From positions 1 through 15,562 of the forward strand of contig CAKVDR010000008.1 of the NCBI GenBank assembly GCA_934726435.1: a stretch of 15,562 nucleotides of DNA. Reading direction: 5' to 3'. The notes beneath the pieces were generated by a model. It ran no database searches and was not told the origin of the DNA. It saw only the letters and a program-made list of their open reading frames with translations. Position numbers and translations under genes: made by a program. This DNA is from an uncultured Eubacteriales bacterium (lineage in GTDB: Bacteria; Bacillota; Clostridia; Oscillospirales; Acutalibacteraceae). Below are positions 12,931-15,562 of the stretch, in pieces; within the stretch, counting starts at the first letter, position 1, and every line of letters starts with the position of its first letter.

Positions 12931-12965
12931 AATCTAAAGAGCACAGCTCGCACGGCCGTGCCCAT
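12915..12965 (-). CDS. Possible 16-residue leader peptide overlapping the potA start
   Basis: An ATG at 12965 has GAGGGG a few bases upstream, better placed than anything near the potA ATG. It encodes MGTAVRAVLFRLWNHH and stops at 12915, 16 bases inside potA in another frame. Its coding sequence contains the GC-rich palindrome GCACGGCCGTGC. Such a short ORF could couple or gate potA translation. There is no comparative support, so it could be chance. Confidence 0.35.
   Translation of the reverse strand: MGTAVRAVLFRLWNHH
12939..12961 (-). promoter_or_regulatory. GC-rich inverted repeats before potA
   Basis: In the 44-base cysS-potA gap lie a perfect 12-base palindrome GCACGGCCGTGC (12950-12961) and, directly beside it, GAGC-ACA-GCTC (12939-12949). 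On the minus strand GGGCAC can also pair with GTGCTC, so two alternative folds are possible. The block stands out in AT-rich DNA. It may be an operator or an RNA switch; no strong T run follows to make it a terminator. Confidence 0.45.
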
Positions 12966-12974
12966 CTCACCCCT

Positions 12975-14378
12975 CTATTTAAAAGTGAATTTAGTGCCCT
13001 GAGGAGTGTCTTCAATCACCACTCCTTTCGATTTCAGCTTATCTCTTATTTCGTCGGCAAGTTTCCAGTCTTTTTTCAGGCGTGCTTGCTCCCTTAAAGT
13101 AATCAAGCTTTCAATTTCACACTTATTTTTGTTTTGAAACGATGAATTTTTTTCATATAAAATTCCAAGAACATCCATGAATTCATCGAACAAATCAATT
13201 ATTAATTTTATGCTTTTCTTTTTAAACTTAGTTTCCGCCAAAACGCTGGTATTGACTTCTTTAACAAGCTCAAAAACAACTCCCAAAGCGTCAGCGGTGT
13301 TGAGGTCATCGCTTAATTTTTGAATAAATCTTTCTTTATAAACCTTAAGGTCAATGCACGGCTCTTCGCCTTCGAGTTCAGCTTTTTCAAGAGCAAATTT
13401 CAAATTTTCCCTGAAAGTATAAAGCCTTTCAATCGCAGCTTTGCATTGCTTAATCACATCTTCGCTGAAATTAATCGGGCTTCTGTAATGAGACGAAAGC
13501 ATTAAATACCTAATCGGTTCATAGCCAAATTTCTCAGCAATTTGCCTTACAGTGAAGAAATTATTAAGCGATTTCGACATTTTTTGGTTATCAATATTAA
13601 TATAACCGTTGTGCATCCAATAATTTGCAAGCGGAACATTCGTTAAGCATTCACTTTGAGCGATTTCATTTTCATGGTGCGGGAAAATAAGATCCTGCCC
13701 ACCGCAATGAATGTCAATAGTCTTTCCAAGATATTTCTGAGACATAACCGAGCATTCAATGTGCCATCCCGGCCTGCCTTTACCCCAAGGGCTTTCCCAG
13801 TAAGGTTCACCGGGCTTTGCAGCCTTCCAAAGGGCAAAATCAAGAGGATCTTCCTTGATTTCATCAACTTTAATTCTCGCGCCCGATTGAAGATCATCAA
13901 GAGTTTGATGCGAAAATTTACCATAATTTTTGAACCTTCTAGCCCTGAAGTAAACGTCACCATTTTCGGCTTCATAGCCAAAACCTTTTTCAATTATTTC
14001 TTCAATATATTGGATGATTCCGGTAATATTTTCAGTTGCCTTAGGGGTAAACGTAGCCTGTTTGACGTTCAAACCTTTTGCATCTTTTTTATATTCTTCT
14101 ATGTATTTTGCAGAAACATCCATGAAATTTATTTTTTCTTCGTTTGCTTTTTTGATTATTTTGTCGTCTACATCCGTGAAATTCTGAACAAACATCACTT
14201 CATATCCAACGTATTCGAAAAATCTTCTAAGCACATCGAACGTACAAATCGGCCTAGCATTTCCCAAATGAATGTAATTATAAACTGTTGGTCCGCAAGC
14301 ATAAATCATAACTTTGCCGGGGTTAAGAGGCTTAAAAATTTCTTTTGATCTCGTTAGCGTGTTATAAATTTTTATCAT
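12975..14378 (-). CDS. cysS: Cysteinyl-tRNA synthetase
   Basis: A 467-residue class I aminoacyl-tRNA synthetase that charges tRNA-Cys. Visible are 'YACGPTVYNYIHLGNARP' with the HIGH-type motif 'HLGN', the zinc site Cys in 'CGPTVY', 'HIECSVM' and 'IHCGGQDLIFPHHENEIAQSE', and the KMSKS motif 'KMSKSLNNF'. The C-terminal anticodon-binding part is full length. The start is ATG at 14378 with AGGGGG 6 bases upstream; a TTG seven codons earlier lies before the binding site and is rejected. It sits between pgsA and potA on the same strand. Confidence 0.95.
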   Translation of the reverse strand: MIKIYNTLTRSKEIFKPLNPGKVMIYACGPTVYNYIHLGNARPICTFDVLRRFFEYVGYEVMFVQNFTDVDDKIIKKANEEKINFMDVSAKYIEEYKKDAKGLNVKQATFTPKATENITGIIQYIEEIIEKGFGYEAENGDVYFRARRFKNYGKFSHQTLDDLQSGARIKVDEIKEDPLDFALWKAAKPGEPYWESPWGKGRPGWHIECSVMSQKYLGKTIDIHCGGQDLIFPHHENEIAQSECLTNVPLANYWMHNGYINIDNQKMSKSLNNFFTVRQIAEKFGYEPIRYLMLSSHYRSPINFSEDVIKQCKAAIERLYTFRENLKFALEKAELEGEEPCIDLKVYKERFIQKLSDDLNTADALGVVFELVKEVNTSVLAETKFKKKSIKLIIDLFDEFMDVLGILYEKNSSFQNKNKCEIESLITLREQARLKKDWKLADEIRDKLKSKGVVIEDTPQGTKFTFK

Positions 14379-14446
14379 ATGTTTCCCCCTAAACTTCAAA
14401 AGCTTGAAATTATTGATTTTTTATTTAAATAAATGTAAACCAAACC

Positions 14447-14983
14447 TTAAATGAGCGACAAAAGCGCCGCGATCCATATGAGCACTGATTGTAAAACTTC
14501 AAAAAACATCAAATTTTGCATTATGAAATTACATGAGGTTTTGCTAATTTCTAAACAGGATTGAACTGAAAAAATGGTTATTATTGCTGCCATTTGGCTT
14601 ACTGTTTTTAGTTTCCCCAGAATATTTGCAGAAACCACACGGCGGCTGGTTTGAAAAACAAGAAACCTAACCGAAGTGATAACAAACTCGCGAAGAATTA
14701 TCACTGCTGCGGCCAGCGCAGGAACGAACCCAAGACCAACAAAAAAAATAAGAATAGCAGAAACTAAAATTTTATCTGCCATAGGGTCCATTATTTGCCC
14801 AAAATCAGTTATAATATTGTTCTTTCTAGCTAAATTTCCGTCAAGAAAATCAGTGTAGGAAGCTATTAAAAACACTATCCCTGAACACAAAAATTTGTAT
14901 TCAAAACAAGTTGATGACAGCAAAAAAATAATCAAAGGAACAAGTATAATCCTTAAAATCGTTAATTTATTAGGCGTGTTGAT
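14447..14983 (-). CDS. pgsA: CDP-diacylglycerol-glycerol-3-phosphate 3-phosphatidyltransferase, ATC start
   Basis: A membrane enzyme of about 178 residues that makes phosphatidylglycerol phosphate. The CDP-alcohol phosphotransferase motif D-x2-DG-x2-AR-x8-G-x3-D-x3-D is perfect ('DFLDGNLARKNNIITDFGQI' and on to 'DPMAD'). The conserved N terminus 'NTPNKLTILRIILVP' is in frame upstream of the first TTG (14935). No ATG, GTG or TTG precedes it before a stop. GAGGGAGG lies 7 bases before an ATC codon at 14983, just where the family places its Met. I take ATC as the start, either a genuine rare start or a single-base error for ATG. The binding site overlaps the end of recX. Confidence 0.88.
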   Translation of the reverse strand: MNTPNKLTILRIILVPLIIFLLSSTCFEYKFLCSGIVFLIASYTDFLDGNLARKNNIITDFGQIMDPMADKILVSAILIFFVGLGFVPALAAAVIILREFVITSVRFLVFQTSRRVVSANILGKLKTVSQMAAIITIFSVQSCLEISKTSCNFIMQNLMFFEVLQSVLIWIAALLSLI

Positions 14984-14996
14984 TCTATCGCCTCCC

Positions 14997-15562
14997 TCAA
15001 TAATCTTCCGATTTCAAAAACCGGTTTATCTGACTCCAAGAGTAGCCAAGCCGCATTAAATGGGCAATTAACCTTCTTTTGTCTTTTTCATTTTCTATCG
15101 TTTTTTTGCTCACTATTTTCTCTAAAGTTTCATCTTCGTTCATTTCTAAATTGTTTAAAACTTCTGAAATTGTTTCATCGCTAATGCCTTTTTTAGAAAG
15201 TTCATATGCAATTCTTTTCTTGGCATACATTTTATTTTTTTGAAGATGATTTGCAAATTCTCTTGCGTAATTTTCGTCGTTCAAAAGGCCGATTTTCTCC
15301 ATTTTTTCGGTTGCAATTTTAGCGCTTTCTTCGCCGAGTTTGCGCTTTAGCTTATCTTCCAGCTCTTTTTTGGAGTGGGCCCTGTAAGAAAGAAGATTCA
15401 GAGCCCTTGATTTCGCTTTGTAAGAATTAATTTCAAAGGTAATATTTTCAATTTCTTTTTCGGTTATTTCTTTTCCACGATTTATGCTCGACTTCAAAAA
15501 AACTTCTCTCGGTACACTTAAAAGATATTTTCCGTCAGCATAAACCAAAATATTACCTTTTC
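14997..15562 (-). CDS. recX: Regulatory protein RecX, 5' end outside the window
   Basis: The frame is open through the right edge, so the first residues are missing. The visible 188 or so residues are those of RecX, which binds RecA filaments and limits their activity. They show 'ALNLLSYRAHSKKELEDKL' and 'GLLNDENYAREFANHLQKNK', then 'KKRIAYELSKKGI' and a third helical repeat ending 'RRLIAHLMRLGYSWSQINRFL'. The N-terminal 'VYADGKYLLSVP' matches the family's first strand, so only a few residues are lost. The stop lies 13 bases before the pgsA start codon. Confidence 0.88.
   Translation of the reverse strand, partial: KGNILVYADGKYLLSVPREVFLKSSINRGKEITEKEIENITFEINSYKAKSRALNLLSYRAHSKKELEDKLKRKLGEESAKIATEKMEKIGLLNDENYAREFANHLQKNKMYAKKRIAYELSKKGISDETISEVLNNLEMNEDETLEKIVSKKTIENEKDKRRLIAHLMRLGYSWSQINRFLKSEDY

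Noticed and set aside
13656..14348. A 230-residue plus-strand frame within cysS
   Set aside because: It is antisense to a perfectly conserved cysS and shows no domain or binding site.

Overview
This window is AT-rich, densely packed DNA from a low-GC Firmicute, most likely a Clostridia-class organism of the kind common in the gut. The evidence is strong GGAGG-type ribosome binding sites, the housekeeping blocks cmk-plsC-ispH and recX-pgsA-cysS-potABCD, an ECF-type thiamine transporter component (ThiT), an Amidase_3 family amidase, and frequent TTG/GTG starts. I cannot name a genus. Almost everything is on the minus strand. The exceptions are a truncated HdeD-like membrane protein at the left edge and an M24 (Xaa-Pro) peptidase.

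Layout, left to right. Positions 1-294 hold the 3' end of an HdeD/DUF308 membrane protein, followed by a terminator. A tRNA-Arg(CCT) on the minus strand follows at 410-484, with its own terminator and a textbook promoter whose -35 box overlaps the stop codon of the next gene, an amidase (538-1116). Then come thiT (1178-1693) and, divergently, the M24 peptidase (1754-2944).

The centrepiece is 2946-6678: one radical SAM/SPASM enzyme gene preceded by nine small tandem genes, all on the minus strand. Each small gene encodes a peptide of 58-123 residues. Each has a Lys/Glu-rich or short leader ending in ISGG, VSGG or VAGG. Seven of the nine carry an x-Tyr-Gly core motif, usually YG(A/G)P-x-(I/V), and an eighth has YTAP. 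Most end in a Pro-rich tail such as PEQSVDPLVP. This looks like a ribosomally made, post-translationally modified peptide (RiPP) operon with one modifying enzyme and many substrates. Cys is nearly absent, so thioether chemistry is unlikely. The repeated xYG site recalls the substrates of spliceases (PlpX type), which remove tyramine from Tyr to leave an alpha-keto-beta-amino acid. If that holds here, the residue before Tyr, which varies (Y, R, M, A, V, K, T), would set the specificity of a family of protease inhibitors. No transporter, leader peptidase or PlpY-like partner is visible in the window.

Upstream of the peptide array, and with no terminator between, is cmk-plsC-ispH (6745-8853): CMP kinase, an acyltransferase of phospholipid synthesis, and the last enzyme of the MEP isoprenoid pathway. 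It has its own extended -10 promoter at 8949-8976, just after the stop of potD. The right part (8979-15562) is a long co-directional run transcribed as recX (5' end outside the window), pgsA, cysS, potA, potB, potC, potD. The last four form a spermidine/putrescine ABC importer. Points of note there are a probable ATC start for pgsA, a short leader ORF with a GC-rich palindrome overlapping the potA start, and a PotD anchored by a C-terminal membrane helix rather than a lipid.
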